A stretch of DNA of 64,000 nt from Mesorhizobium sp. M2A.F.Ca.ET.046.03.2.1 (GTDB taxonomy: Bacteria > Pseudomonadota > Alphaproteobacteria > Rhizobiales > Rhizobiaceae): positions 7,180,001-7,244,000 of the forward strand of contig NZ_CP034449.1 in assembly GCF_003952425.1 (NCBI RefSeq). The letters are read 5' to 3'. Under the pieces are notes generated by a model that was not told the DNA's origin, made no database searches, and worked only from the letters and a program-made list of their open reading frames with translations. A program made the translations under genes and the position numbers. Of this stretch, positions 8,190 to 15,481 are shown in pieces. Positions within the stretch are counted from its first letter, which is position 1. Each line of letters starts with the position of its first letter.

Positions 8190-8377
8190 TCAATCCCGCA
8201 GCTTCCTCGCTGACGCCCGAGCGTCTTGCGGTCGTTGCCCGTGCTCGCTGATCAGCTCTGTGAACCTGCTCAGGAGTGGATCCGATGCTGCTTCGCGCAG
8301 TAGCGTACCTCATGCTCCTCGCCCGCCGACACGCGGTCGCGGTATCGAAAGTCGCGTTTGGTCCTGTCGTCCGTCAT
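8190..8377 (-). pseudogene. Broken DUF3606 gene
   Basis: AGGAGG precedes the ATG at 8377 and the opening reads MTDDRTKRDFRYRDRVS then AGEEHEVRYCAKQHRI, a good match to the start of DUF3606 domains. The frame then stops. Fragments of the expected second half appear in other frames (STPEQV, ELISEHG, GNDRKTLGRQ, ARKLRD), so at least two or three indels are needed. The promoter region has GGAAT-N16-TGTT, one mismatch from the EcfG consensus. More decayed than the other frameshifted genes here. Confidence 0.55.
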
Positions 8378-8552
8378 GGCCGTTCCTCCTGGTCAGAGTG
8401 AACAGCGACATAGCCGGAATATTCCAAGGGGCTTTTTCAGCAGAAACCAATGCACCCCTCACCGCCCGCCGGTCGGGCGCAATCGGCGATTTGCAACAGC
8501 AGGCATTGCATCTATATTTAGCTGACTAAGTGATTCATGGCGCGGTGAGCCG

Positions 8553-8738
8553 ATGGCCAAGAAGAAAAACAGACCGACCTCTTCCGGCGTTGCGGAGGCC
8601 TCGCGCGCCGAGATACACGAAGCCACCTATTTTGCCCGCAAATGCGGCCTCACCCGCGACGAGGCCCTGCAGATGATCCGCGAGGCGCACGCATCGCCGG
8701 TCCTCAAGCCGGCCGAAAGCGAGAAGCGCAAGCACTGA
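8553..8738 (+). CDS. DUF3606-like small protein, 61 aa
   Basis: MAKKKNRPTSSGVAEASRAE opens a basic N-terminus, followed by IHEATYFARKCGLTRDEALQ, which matches the FARKxGxxxxxA core of DUF3606-like proteins, and a basic tail ending EKRKH. GGTGAG precedes the start. Function unknown; relatives accompany stress genes in rhizobia. Confidence 0.75.
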   Translation: MAKKKNRPTSSGVAEASRAEIHEATYFARKCGLTRDEALQMIREAHASPVLKPAESEKRKH

Positions 8739-8765
8739 TCCCTATCGAAGGAGGCGCGCGCCTCG

Positions 8766-9071
8766 TCACTGCCCCGTCTGCGGCGGCACCTCGCCCGGCT
8801 TGATCACCGGCATTTCGCTGCCGGTCGGCGGCGGGGTCGTCGCGTTCTTGTCGCCGGTCGGCGGCGGCTTCAGCACGCCGCCGCAATTGCCGAGCTGTTT
8901 CGACAGCTCATCCGTATCGGCCTCTTGCGTCTGTTTCTGCTGCTGGCCGTTGGCGTCCGGCTTGGCCTGGCAGTTCTGCGTCTGCTGATCCTTCGGTTGA
9001 GCGGCGGTCTGGGCCGCCGCCGGCAGCGCCGGCATCAGCGCGAAGGCCGCGATGAGAAGCGCTTTCTTCAT
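8766..9071 (-). CDS. Secreted Gln/Pro-rich protein, 101 aa
   Basis: AGGAGG precedes ATG 9071. Signal peptide MKKALLIAAFALMPALPAAA, then a Gln-rich mature region with two Cys (QNCQAKPD and GNCGGV) and a tail containing PPPTGDKNATTPPPTG. It lies 16 bases downstream of the dehydrogenase gene on the same strand and is probably co-transcribed with it. No family is recognised; a periplasmic or surface role is inferred from the signal peptide only. Confidence 0.75.
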   Translation of the reverse strand: MKKALLIAAFALMPALPAAAQTAAQPKDQQTQNCQAKPDANGQQQKQTQEADTDELSKQLGNCGGVLKPPPTGDKNATTPPPTGSEMPVIKPGEVPPQTGQ

Positions 9072-9087
9072 GGGATCCTCCTGGTGG

Positions 9088-10143
9088 TCAGTAGCCCCCG
9101 ATGATCGGCAGGATCTCGCCGGTGATGTAGCTGGAGCATTGCGGCGAGGCCAGGAACACATAGGCCGGCGCGATCTCCTCCGGCTGAGCGGGCCGCTTCA
9201 TCGGCGTCTTGGCGCCGAACTGCGAAACATCCTCCGCCTGCTTTTCCGACGGGTTGAGCGGCGTCCAGACCGGACCGGGCGCGACCGCGTTGACCCGTAT
9301 GCCCTTGGCGATCAGGTTGCCGGAGAGCGCGCGCGTGAAGGCGTGGATACCGCCCTTGGTCATCGAGTAATCGACCAATTCCTTCGAGCCTTCGATACCG
9401 GTGACGGAACCGGTGTTGATGATCGCCGAGCCCGGTTTCATCTGCGGCACGGCCTCCTGCGCCATGTGGAAATAACCGTAGAGATTGGTCTTCAGCGTGG
9501 TGTCGAAATGCTTTTCGGTGAGATCGGCGAAGTCGGCCGAATGAACCTGGAAGGCCGCGTTGTTGACGAGCACGTCGAGCTTGCCGAAGGCCTTGACCGT
9601 CTCGGCCACCGCCTTGCGGCAGAAGGCGCGTTTGGCGACGTCGCCGCGCAGGGTGATGCAACGCCTGCCCTCGGCCTCGACCGCCTGCTTCGTCGCCTTG
9701 GCATCGCGGTCCTCGCTGAGATAGACGATGGCGACATCGGCGCCTTCGCGCGCGAACAGCACGGCCACCGCGCGGCCGATGCCGGAGTCGCCGCCAGTGA
9801 TGAGCGCGACCTTGTCCTTGAGCTTGCCGGATCCTTGCCAGAACGGCGCCTCATAGAGCGGCGCCGGCTCGATCGCCCATTCCTCGCCGGGCTTGGGATG
9901 ATGCTGCTTCGGGAAAGGCGGCACGGGGTAGCGGCGCGCGCCGGCCTGCATGGCGCCCGAGGCTTTCGGCTTCGGCTTGCTGCGATCGGTGGCATCGACC
10001 TGACGCTGGATGCTGCGCTGCCTGCGCGCGGCCTTGGCGGTGTCAGGTTTCTCCCCGGTGACTGATTTCTCCCTGGCGACTGATTTCTCCCCGGTGATTG
10101 GTTTTTGGGCTGCGTCTGATTTCGTTCGGCTGCTGGTCGGCAT
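9088..10143 (-). CDS. SDR-family oxidoreductase with basic N-terminal tail
   Basis: 351 aa; AAGGAG precedes ATG 10143. Residues 1-70 are a low-complexity Lys/Arg-rich tail built partly from a repeated TGEKSV-type unit. A full short-chain dehydrogenase follows: cofactor motif TGGDSGIGRA, NNAAFQ, catalytic Ser (GSVTG) and YSMTK as YxxxK, then the C-terminal QPEEIAPAYVFLAS. It is closest in pattern to the YghA/YhdG stress dehydrogenases. Substrate unknown. The tail may mediate nucleic-acid or membrane contact, which is speculation. Confidence 0.88.
   Translation of the reverse strand: MPTSSRTKSDAAQKPITGEKSVAREKSVTGEKPDTAKAARRQRSIQRQVDATDRSKPKPKASGAMQAGARRYPVPPFPKQHHPKPGEEWAIEPAPLYEAPFWQGSGKLKDKVALITGGDSGIGRAVAVLFAREGADVAIVYLSEDRDAKATKQAVEAEGRRCITLRGDVAKRAFCRKAVAETVKAFGKLDVLVNNAAFQVHSADFADLTEKHFDTTLKTNLYGYFHMAQEAVPQMKPGSAIINTGSVTGIEGSKELVDYSMTKGGIHAFTRALSGNLIAKGIRVNAVAPGPVWTPLNPSEKQAEDVSQFGAKTPMKRPAQPEEIAPAYVFLASPQCSSYITGEILPIIGGY
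10049..10102 (-). repeat. Three 18-bp tandem repeats inside the SDR gene
   Basis: Units start at 10049, 10067 and 10085 (TTCTCCCCGGTGACTGAT and variants). They encode the repeated TGEKSV-like hexapeptide in the N-terminal tail of the dehydrogenase; unit changes would keep the frame. Confidence 0.75.
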
Positions 10144-10301
10144 GATGGTCTCCTTTCAGGGGACAACGCATGTCGTCGCAAAAGGTTGGCCGCGGTTCGT
10201 CTCCCCCGCCGGGATGCCGCGGATACATCAAAGTTAAATGCGGCTGGCCGGTCCGGGGTGATAACCCTTCGTCAATGGGGGGACTCTCGAGGAGGAGTCC
10301 C

Positions 10302-10478
10302 ATGGACGTTCGAACCTTCATCGGCAGCCTGTCGGCCGCTTTGCGGCGCCGGCGCGGCGCCATGCCGCTACCACCCGCGAGGGTGATCCGCGCTTCGCTC
10401 GCCGATGTGCCGCTGAGGCCGCGCCCGCGGCCGCCGCACCGGCCGGCGCCGCCGATCCGGCCCGCCAGCAACATGTAA
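10302..10478 (+). CDS. Hypothetical Arg/Pro-rich 58-aa protein
   Basis: GGAGGAG lies 5 bases before ATG 10302, a strong ribosome site. The peptide starts MDVRTFIGSLSAALRRRRGA and continues Pro/Arg-rich to PASNM. Low complexity and no domain make it uncertain, but the ribosome site argues for translation. Confidence 0.45.
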   Translation: MDVRTFIGSLSAALRRRRGAMPLPPARVIRASLADVPLRPRPRPPHRPAPPIRPASNM

Positions 10479-10566
10479 CCTCGAGCTTGTCGCGCCGACT
10501 TGCCGGCCGGATGCAACCGACCGGCGACATCCTCGTTTAGGCCCATCCCCAATCTTGTGGTGCACC

Positions 10567-10677
10567 ATGAAATCCTTGCCTATAAACAGCCCTCTTCTCA
10601 TCCTCGCTGCCGCAGTGGTCGCTCTGGCGCCCATTGCCGGCCTTGCCTTGCGCACGCGCGAATGGCTCGGATGGTGA
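10567..10677 (+). CDS. 36-aa single-span membrane peptide
   Basis: ATG 10567 to TGA 10675-10677 encodes a short basic start, one hydrophobic helix (PLLILAAAVVALAPIAGLAL) and an RTREWLGW tail. It sits 7 bases before the DUF982 gene and is probably co-transcribed with it. Function unknown. Confidence 0.55.
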   Translation: MKSLPINSPLLILAAAVVALAPIAGLALRTREWLGW

Positions 10678-10684
10678 GGACCCG

Positions 10685-10984
10685 ATGAGCCGTTTCCTCC
10701 CCCTCACCATCCGCTTCGTCAGCGGCGGCACGATGGTGGTCACCACGGTGGCCGAGGCCAAGAAGGCGCTCGCCGGGACCTGGAAGAACAAGGAAGCGCC
10801 GGACTATCTCAAGGCGGCGCGGCTGGTGGACGATGCGATCGCGGGCACCTGCCGGCCGGCCGTCGCCTTTGCCGCCTTCAAGAAGGCCGCCGCGCAGCAG
10901 GGGCTGCTGAAGGAGGCCGCGCCGAGCGCCGCGCTCACCATGCTGGACGAGTTGTGGTCGCGCTCCAAGGTCCCGCCAAGCTAA
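10685..10984 (+). CDS. DUF982 domain protein, 99 aa
   Basis: Start at ATG 10685 after GAGG. The DUF982 pattern is clear: a strand ending TMVVTTVAEAKKALAGTW, the YLKAARLVDDAIAGTC helix, then an Ala/Lys-rich helix. DUF982 proteins are short, rhizobia-enriched and uncharacterised. The stop lies at the left edge of a dispersed repeat. Confidence 0.8.
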   Translation: MSRFLPLTIRFVSGGTMVVTTVAEAKKALAGTWKNKEAPDYLKAARLVDDAIAGTCRPAVAFAAFKKAAAQQGLLKEAAPSAALTMLDELWSRSKVPPS

Positions 10985-11088
10985 AGCATGTCTCTCGAAA
11001 GTGGGAACCGGTTTCGGGATAAAGACATGCGTAAAATCAAAAACCTAAAGCGCATGGAGCGAATCTGAAAGATCGCGACGCGCTTTAG
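10981..11088. repeat. Dispersed 108-bp repeat, copy 1
   Basis: Essentially identical to 47796-47903, with inverted tips (AAAGC/GCTTTA). Internal block GGGAACCGGTTTCGGGATAA is palindrome-like. Present in opposite genomic contexts, so it is a dispersed element, not part of a gene. Confidence 0.85.
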
Positions 11089-11112
11089 AAGGCCGCTCCA
11101 TCCCGGCCGCCC

Positions 11113-11832
11113 CTATCTCGGCTCGCGCGACATGCTGAGATAGGTCGGATCGAATTCGGCGATCGTGACCAGCCGCTCCCAGTCGAGGATCGTGATCATA
11201 TGGTTGGTCCAGCTGATGACGTTCATGCGTCGCAGGGTTCCGATCACCCTGTTCATATGGACGACGGACAAGCCCAGCACGTCGGCGAGCTGGGCCTGCG
11301 ACAGCGGCAGGTGGAAGCTCATGTCACGCGTCTTCTTCACCACCTGCAGCCTGACGAACAGCTCGCATATGAGATGCGCGAGATGGGACAGCTTGGAGCG
11401 GCGCCCCATGGCCACGATCCATTCGCGATGGATGGCGCCATCGACAAGCGTGTCCAGCCAGAGCAATCGGGTGAGATGCGGCGCCTGCTCGGTGATCGTC
11501 TTGAGCTTGCTGTGCTCGGCCGCCGCCACATGACAGGGCGACAGCGCGACGATGCCGTGATCCATCGTCTTGAGCAGGAAGGCATGCAGGTCGACGAAAT
11601 CGCCCGCGACCTGCAGCGAGGTGAACTGGCGGCCGCCGTCCTCCAGAACCTTGTAGCGGGCAGCCAGCCCGTCGATGATCAGGGTGCTGTAGGTCGGCCT
11701 GCTTCCTTCGACAACGATATCCTCTCCCGCGCCGAAATATTTCTCGATCGACAAGGTCGATGTGAGCAACGCTTTCTCTTCGTCCGAGAGAGCGTCATGC
11801 TGGCCGAGATTGAGATAGAGTGATTCCAGCAT
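11113..11832 (-). CDS. Crp/Fnr-family transcriptional regulator
   Basis: 239 aa. GGAGG lies 8 bases before ATG 11832 (MLESLYLNLGQHDALSDEE), preferred over the ATG at 11853. Residues 10-140 form a cyclic-nucleotide-binding-like beta roll without the Cys set of FNR. Residues 150-225 include the helix-turn-helix (LPLSQAQLADVLGLSVVHMN, RVIGTLRRMNVI). Rhizobial relatives without metal ligands often sense unknown ligands. No operon partner; the divergent neighbour is a DUF6894 gene. Confidence 0.88.
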   Translation of the reverse strand: MLESLYLNLGQHDALSDEEKALLTSTLSIEKYFGAGEDIVVEGSRPTYSTLIIDGLAARYKVLEDGGRQFTSLQVAGDFVDLHAFLLKTMDHGIVALSPCHVAAAEHSKLKTITEQAPHLTRLLWLDTLVDGAIHREWIVAMGRRSKLSHLAHLICELFVRLQVVKKTRDMSFHLPLSQAQLADVLGLSVVHMNRVIGTLRRMNVISWTNHMITILDWERLVTIAEFDPTYLSMSREPR

Positions 11833-11992
11833 CCGGCTGCCTCCGTTCGCCACCCCTAACGCCGCAGGCCGACGCTGGTTGCGAGCGGTGCCGCGCCGAA
11901 AGCCGGCGCATAGCCAATTCTCCCTCTGGATCAGACGTTTGGAACCATGATCGCGCCCGCGAATTGACCGTCGGATTGGGACCGACGTACCG

Positions 11993-12226
11993 ATGCAACG
12001 CTTCTATTTCGACCTTTACAACACCGAGCACAGCCAGGAAGATACGGAGGGACAGCTCTTCGCCAGCCGCGAGCGCGCCGGCATGGAGGCGCTGCGCATC
12101 CTGCATGACGTCGCCCGCGACGAGATGCCGGGCGGCAGGCATTTGACCATCACGGTTAAGGTGCTCGACGAAAAGCGTGACCAGATCTTCGAAGCGTCGC
12201 TGACGCTGGATTCGGCCTGGACGTGA
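11993..12226 (+). CDS. DUF6894 family protein, 77 aa
   Basis: MQRFYFDLYNTEHSQEDTEG, then EALRILHDVARDEMPGG and ITVKVLDEKRDQIFEASLTL match the DUF6894 layout of an alpha/beta small protein common in rhizobia. Function unknown. No strong ribosome site is visible before ATG 11993. A GGAAC motif lies upstream near 11940 but the matching -10 is poor. Confidence 0.75.
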   Translation: MQRFYFDLYNTEHSQEDTEGQLFASRERAGMEALRILHDVARDEMPGGRHLTITVKVLDEKRDQIFEASLTLDSAWT

Positions 12227-12256
12227 GATCGGCCGGTCCAGATACCGGAGGCAAGC

Positions 12257-13150
12257 ATGTTCGACGATTTCGACAGCCGTGAGATCGACACGGGTGAAGC
12301 CAGGATCTTCGCTCGCCGCGCCGGCACCGGCCCCGGCCTGCTTCTGCTGCACGGCTTTCCGCAGACGCATGCGATGTGGCGCGAGGTCGCCCCAATCCTG
12401 GCGCGGGATTTCACGGTCGTCTGCGCCGATTTGCGCGGCTATGGGCAAAGCTCCTGCCCGCCATCGGCCGCCGATCATGCGCCCTATGCCAAGCGCGCCA
12501 TGGCCGCCGACATGGTCGCGCTGATGGAGAAATTGGGTTTCCGGCGCTTCATGGTTGCCGGTCACGATCGCGGCGGGCGTGTCGCCTACCGGCTGGCGCT
12601 CGATCATCCGGATCGCGTCGAAAAGCTCGCTGTGCTCGACATCATTCCCACCGCCGATGCCTGGGACCGCGCCGACGCAAGACTGGCCCTCGGCTACTGG
12701 CCGTGGTCGTTGCTGGCGCAACCCGAGCCGCTGCCGGAGACGATGCTCGCGGCCGCCGCCGATGCCATCGTCGACAATGCGCTTTCCGGCTGGGGATCGT
12801 CGTCCGACGCGTTCCCGCCCGGGGTGCGGCAACTCTATGTCGACGCGCTGCGCGACCCGGCGCACATCCATGCCATTTGCGAAGAATATCGCGCGGCGGC
12901 ATCCCTCGACCGCGAGCACGACCATGCCGACCGGAAGACCGGCCGGCGGATCGCCTGCCCGCTGATGGCCCTATGGAGCGAGCATGGCGCGCTGGCCGAA
13001 TGGTACGTCGAGCAAGGCGGCCCTGAAGCGCTGTGGCGAAACTGGGCCGACGACGTCAGCGGCGGCGCCTTGCCCGGCGGTCATTTCTTTCCGGAGGAGT
13101 CGCCGATCGAAACGGCAGCCACGCTCGACGCATTCTTCTCCGGAAGATAG
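12257..13150 (+). CDS. Haloacetate dehalogenase-like alpha/beta hydrolase
   Basis: 297 aa. The fold is of the fluoroacetate dehalogenase (FAcD/DehH1) type: oxyanion region HGFPQTH, DLRGYGQS, nucleophile D104 in AGHDRGGRV with the carboxylate-binding R105 and R108, acid D128 (VLDIIPT) and base H276 (GGHFFPEE). In characterised defluorinases a His-Trp pair (YHW) binds the halide; here the aligned stretch reads YWPW, so the His position is Pro149 while Trp150 remains. It may therefore prefer another haloacid or an ester. Cytosolic; follows the DUF6894 gene by 30 bases. Confidence 0.85.
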   Translation: MFDDFDSREIDTGEARIFARRAGTGPGLLLLHGFPQTHAMWREVAPILARDFTVVCADLRGYGQSSCPPSAADHAPYAKRAMAADMVALMEKLGFRRFMVAGHDRGGRVAYRLALDHPDRVEKLAVLDIIPTADAWDRADARLALGYWPWSLLAQPEPLPETMLAAAADAIVDNALSGWGSSSDAFPPGVRQLYVDALRDPAHIHAICEEYRAAASLDREHDHADRKTGRRIACPLMALWSEHGALAEWYVEQGGPEALWRNWADDVSGGALPGGHFFPEESPIETAATLDAFFSGR

Positions 13151-13195
13151 CCCTGCGGGCGTTGCGCGGGCCCGCCAGGCGCCCGACGGGACGGT

Positions 13196-13420
13196 TCACG
13201 CAAGCATCAGGTAAAGCAACGGCGCCGCCGCAAGGCCGATCGCCATTGCGATAAGCGCGGCATGGCCCAGACGCTCCGCGCGCCTGGCGATGTCGGCTAT
13301 CTCAGCCTCATCATTGATGTCGTCGAGGAATGAAAGATCGAAAGGCGCGGCAGGTTGATTGTCGTTGGCAGGCAGGGTTTCGGCATCCTGCCGGGCGGGC
13401 TTTGTAGAGATATAGGTCAA
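13196..13420 (-). CDS. Small C-terminally anchored membrane protein, 74 aa
   Basis: Probably starts at TTG 13420 (TYISTKPARQDAETLPANDN), with GGAGCGAG upstream. The N-terminal half is polar and acidic; the last 20 residues (HAALIAMAIGLAAAPLLYLM) form one membrane helix. A NDNQP motif near residue 20 is seen in many small rhizobial proteins. Function unknown. Confidence 0.6.
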   Translation of the reverse strand: MTYISTKPARQDAETLPANDNQPAAPFDLSFLDDINDEAEIADIARRAERLGHAALIAMAIGLAAAPLLYLMLA

Positions 13421-13745
13421 AACGGCGTCTCGCTCCGGGCCCGGCTACGCGGCCTTCTTGTTCGTGGATATTGGTGCCCGCCGACTTGCGCGGGGGGCGA
13501 TCGGCGGGAACCAGTACGGCCGGCGATGAAGGGGTTTTCTCGTCGGCCGCTCACCAATTCGCAGAAAGCCCATTGGTTGCACAAGCCAGTCCAATGCGCT
13601 TGCCGGGTCGGACTTCAGTCGGGCGGAGTCACGAAATATTTCGGGCGGAACATCGGTTGCCCGCGCTTGTTCCCCCTACTCAAGGATGTCGAACGCGTCC
13701 TTGATTCAACCCTGAAGAACAATCCGAACCAACGGAGAATTGGAT
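13421..13745. other. Intergenic region carrying a stress promoter
   Basis: No gene is supported. The right half carries the EcfG-type promoter at 13647-13671 for the KGG gene; the rest has only non-coding-looking frames. Confidence 0.4.
13647..13671 (+). promoter_or_regulatory. EcfG-type promoter
   Basis: GGAAC, 16 bases, TGTT, with the same spacing as the DUF892 promoter at 2774; it feeds the KGG-repeat gene at 13746. Confidence 0.65.
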
Positions 13746-13961
13746 ATGCCCAATCAAGGCGGAACCCACGAACAGCACGTCAAGGCCGGCCAGCAGAGCC
13801 ACAAGAACCGCGACGATCAGCGTCGCGGCGGCGGACAGCAGCAGGCCGAGGACCGCAATATGGGTCAGCGGAGCGCGGGCCAGCACAGGGGCGGCAGCGG
13901 CAACTTCGCTGAAGACCGTCAGCGCGCCTCGGAAGCAGGCCGCAAGGGCGGCCAGCGCTGA
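13746..13961 (+). CDS. KGG-repeat general stress protein, 71 aa
   Basis: ATG 13746 follows GGAG. The sequence is fully hydrophilic and Gly/Gln-rich, and its C-terminus GNFAEDRQRASEAGRKGGQR is a canonical KGG stress motif (GsiB/Con-10 type). Such proteins are intrinsically disordered, hydrophilin-like and induced by desiccation, salt or starvation. The EcfG-type promoter upstream agrees. An imperfect hairpin (GATGGCG/CGCCATC, 13970-13996) follows the stop and may terminate transcription. Confidence 0.88.
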   Translation: MPNQGGTHEQHVKAGQQSHKNRDDQRRGGGQQQAEDRNMGQRSAGQHRGGSGNFAEDRQRASEAGRKGGQR

Positions 13962-14024
13962 ATTCAAGATGGCGTCCGCGGACGCGGGCGCCATCTCATT
14001 TGCCCGGCGCGATCGACCCGGGAT

Positions 14025-14049
14025 GGAACATCTTCCCCGTCCTCCAGTT
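14025..14049 (+). promoter_or_regulatory. EcfG-type promoter
   Basis: GGAAC, 16 bases, AGTT, upstream of the gene run 14112-15076. Confidence 0.6.
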
Positions 14050-14111
14050 GACCTTAGGAGCGGCCGCCGTAGCAGGCTGCCGTCGCCGCAGGATGTTCAA
14101 CGGAGGCACCA

Positions 14112-14606
14112 ATGTCCTTGCATTCCCTTCACCCCGAACGCGTCGATGAGACCCGCATGCAGGCCTATTCGACCTTCGGTCCCCTGCTGATCCATGCCTT
14201 GGCGCAAAAACTTGCGCGCTGCCAGGGCGTGCGTGAATTGGACAAGATCGAACAGTCGCTGGTGCGCCTGGTCGAGGAGACAGACGTCGCCGCTCCGGAT
14301 GCCGAGGCCATGAAGGAGTTCGCGGTCGAGCTCGTCGTGTCGACGCTGCGCAACGCGCGTGAGCATCCCGACGCCAAGCAGGAACTGGAACCAATCGACG
14401 AGCGCCGCACGGAAGGCCGCTCGGAGGATCCGGACACACTGGAAGAGCAGTTGCAGTCTGGCCTCGAGGACAGCTTTCCGGCCAGCGATCCGCCGGCCGT
14501 GGTTTCCACCGCGATCACCGGCGGCTCCAAGGACATCGTCGGGACCGACGAAGTGCTGCGCCGCAAGAAGGAAGCACGCCGCAAGCAGTCGGAGGCGGCG
14601 GACTGA
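14112..14606 (+). CDS. Conserved hypothetical protein with LEDSFPASDPPA motif
   Basis: 164 aa. The N-terminal 90 residues are helical (MQAYSTFGPLLIHALAQKLA; VRLVEETDVAAPDAEAMKEF). The C-terminal third carries LEDSFPASDPPAVVSTAITG, a motif shared by many short rhizobial proteins, then a basic tail RRKKEARRKQSEAAD. Function unknown. It leads a probable stress operon with 14635 and 14879, driven by the EcfG-type promoter 60 bases upstream. Confidence 0.78.
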   Translation: MSLHSLHPERVDETRMQAYSTFGPLLIHALAQKLARCQGVRELDKIEQSLVRLVEETDVAAPDAEAMKEFAVELVVSTLRNAREHPDAKQELEPIDERRTEGRSEDPDTLEEQLQSGLEDSFPASDPPAVVSTAITGGSKDIVGTDEVLRRKKEARRKQSEAAD

Positions 14607-14634
14607 CACGGCGCCGAAGCGAAGGAGACGCGCA

Positions 14635-14853
14635 ATGACGCAGGCAAACGACAACATGCCGCACCGGCCGGGCGGCGCGAACGCGCCACGCGGCGGCACG
14701 CTGCCGACCAAGGGCGGCGACGATCCCGACGTGCGGTTCCTGGCCGAGAACACCGACCTTTCGCCGAAGCAGGCGCGCGAGTTGATCCGCGAGCACGGAC
14801 ACGACCGCGCCAAACTGCTGGAGATCGCACGAACCATGAAGGCGGAAGGCTGA
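14635..14853 (+). CDS. DUF3606-like small protein, 72 aa
   Basis: AAGGAG precedes ATG 14635. A disordered Gly/Pro-rich N-terminus (NMPHRPGGANAPRGGTLPT) leads to VRFLAENTDLSPKQARELIR and EHGHDRAKLLEIARTM, the DUF3606-like helix pair also seen at 7550 and 8553. It sits 28 bases after the preceding gene. Confidence 0.75.
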   Translation: MTQANDNMPHRPGGANAPRGGTLPTKGGDDPDVRFLAENTDLSPKQARELIREHGHDRAKLLEIARTMKAEG

Positions 14854-14878
14854 ACGCCCTCCGGAAAGCGAGGCAAGG

Positions 14879-15076
14879 ATGAGCAATTCACCGAAGAAGG
14901 GACCAGCCGGCACGACCGATCAATGGCCGCGCTGGGAAGGCCCGAAGGCCAACAGGCCGCGCGGCTACCTGCCGCCGAAGGACGATCCCGACGAGAACCG
15001 CGACGCCGCCGGCGAGAACAACAAGGACCCGGAACGCTCCGACCTTGGCGACGTCGCCAAGAAGAAGGGCGATTGA
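14879..15076 (+). CDS. Hydrophilic hypothetical protein, 65 aa
   Basis: ATG 14879 to TGA. The peptide is highly polar and Pro/Asp/Lys-rich (MSNSPKKGPAGTTDQWPRWE; DLGDVAKKKGD), likely disordered, with no domain. It follows 14635 by 25 bases and is probably the last gene of that run. Role in stress is inferred from context only. Confidence 0.65.
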   Translation: MSNSPKKGPAGTTDQWPRWEGPKANRPRGYLPPKDDPDENRDAAGENNKDPERSDLGDVAKKKGD

Positions 15077-15084
15077 AGGGCCTG

Positions 15085-15120
15085 GCTTTCACTCAGCGCA
15101 ACGCTTTCACTCAGCGCAAC
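15085..15120. repeat. 18-bp tandem duplication
   Basis: GCTTTCACTCAGCGCAAC occurs twice back to back at 15085 and 15103, immediately upstream of the ribosome site of the 15134 gene. Confidence 0.85.
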
Positions 15121-15133
15121 AAGGAGAAGAAAA

Positions 15134-15454
15134 ATGCCACGTGGCGACAAATCGAAATACACCGACAAGCAGGAACGCAAGGCCGACCATATCGCCGAAG
15201 GCTACGAGAAGCGCGGCGTCTCGGAGAAGGAAGCGGAGCGGCGCGCCTGGGCGACCGTCAACAAGGACGATGGCGGCGGCAAGAAGGAAGGCGGATCGGG
15301 ACGCGGCAAGCACACCGGCCATCCGGCCGCGCATAAGGGCGGCAAGATGGGCGGCAAGGCCTCTGGCGAGCGTTCCGCGGCGGACAGATCGGCTTCGGCG
15401 AAGAAGGCTGCCGCGACGCGCAAGCGCACTGCGGAGCACCACGCGCATCATTGA
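15134..15454 (+). CDS. Basic Gly/Lys-rich protein, annotated elsewhere as plasmid stabilisation protein
   Basis: 106 aa. AAGGAGAAG precedes ATG 15134. The conserved N-terminus MPRGDKSKYTDKQERKADHI, with GYEKRGVSEKEAERRAWATV, is widespread in proteobacteria, often under the name plasmid stabilisation protein, though that function is not proven. The C-terminal half is disordered and rich in Gly, Lys and Ala, ending HHAHH. It may bind nucleic acid. It is the last of the stress-type genes before the IS element. Confidence 0.78.
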   Translation: MPRGDKSKYTDKQERKADHIAEGYEKRGVSEKEAERRAWATVNKDDGGGKKEGGSGRGKHTGHPAAHKGGKMGGKASGERSAADRSASAKKAAATRKRTAEHHAHH

Positions 15455-15481
15455 GCGGCCTCCTCCTTCTCCCCTTGTGGG

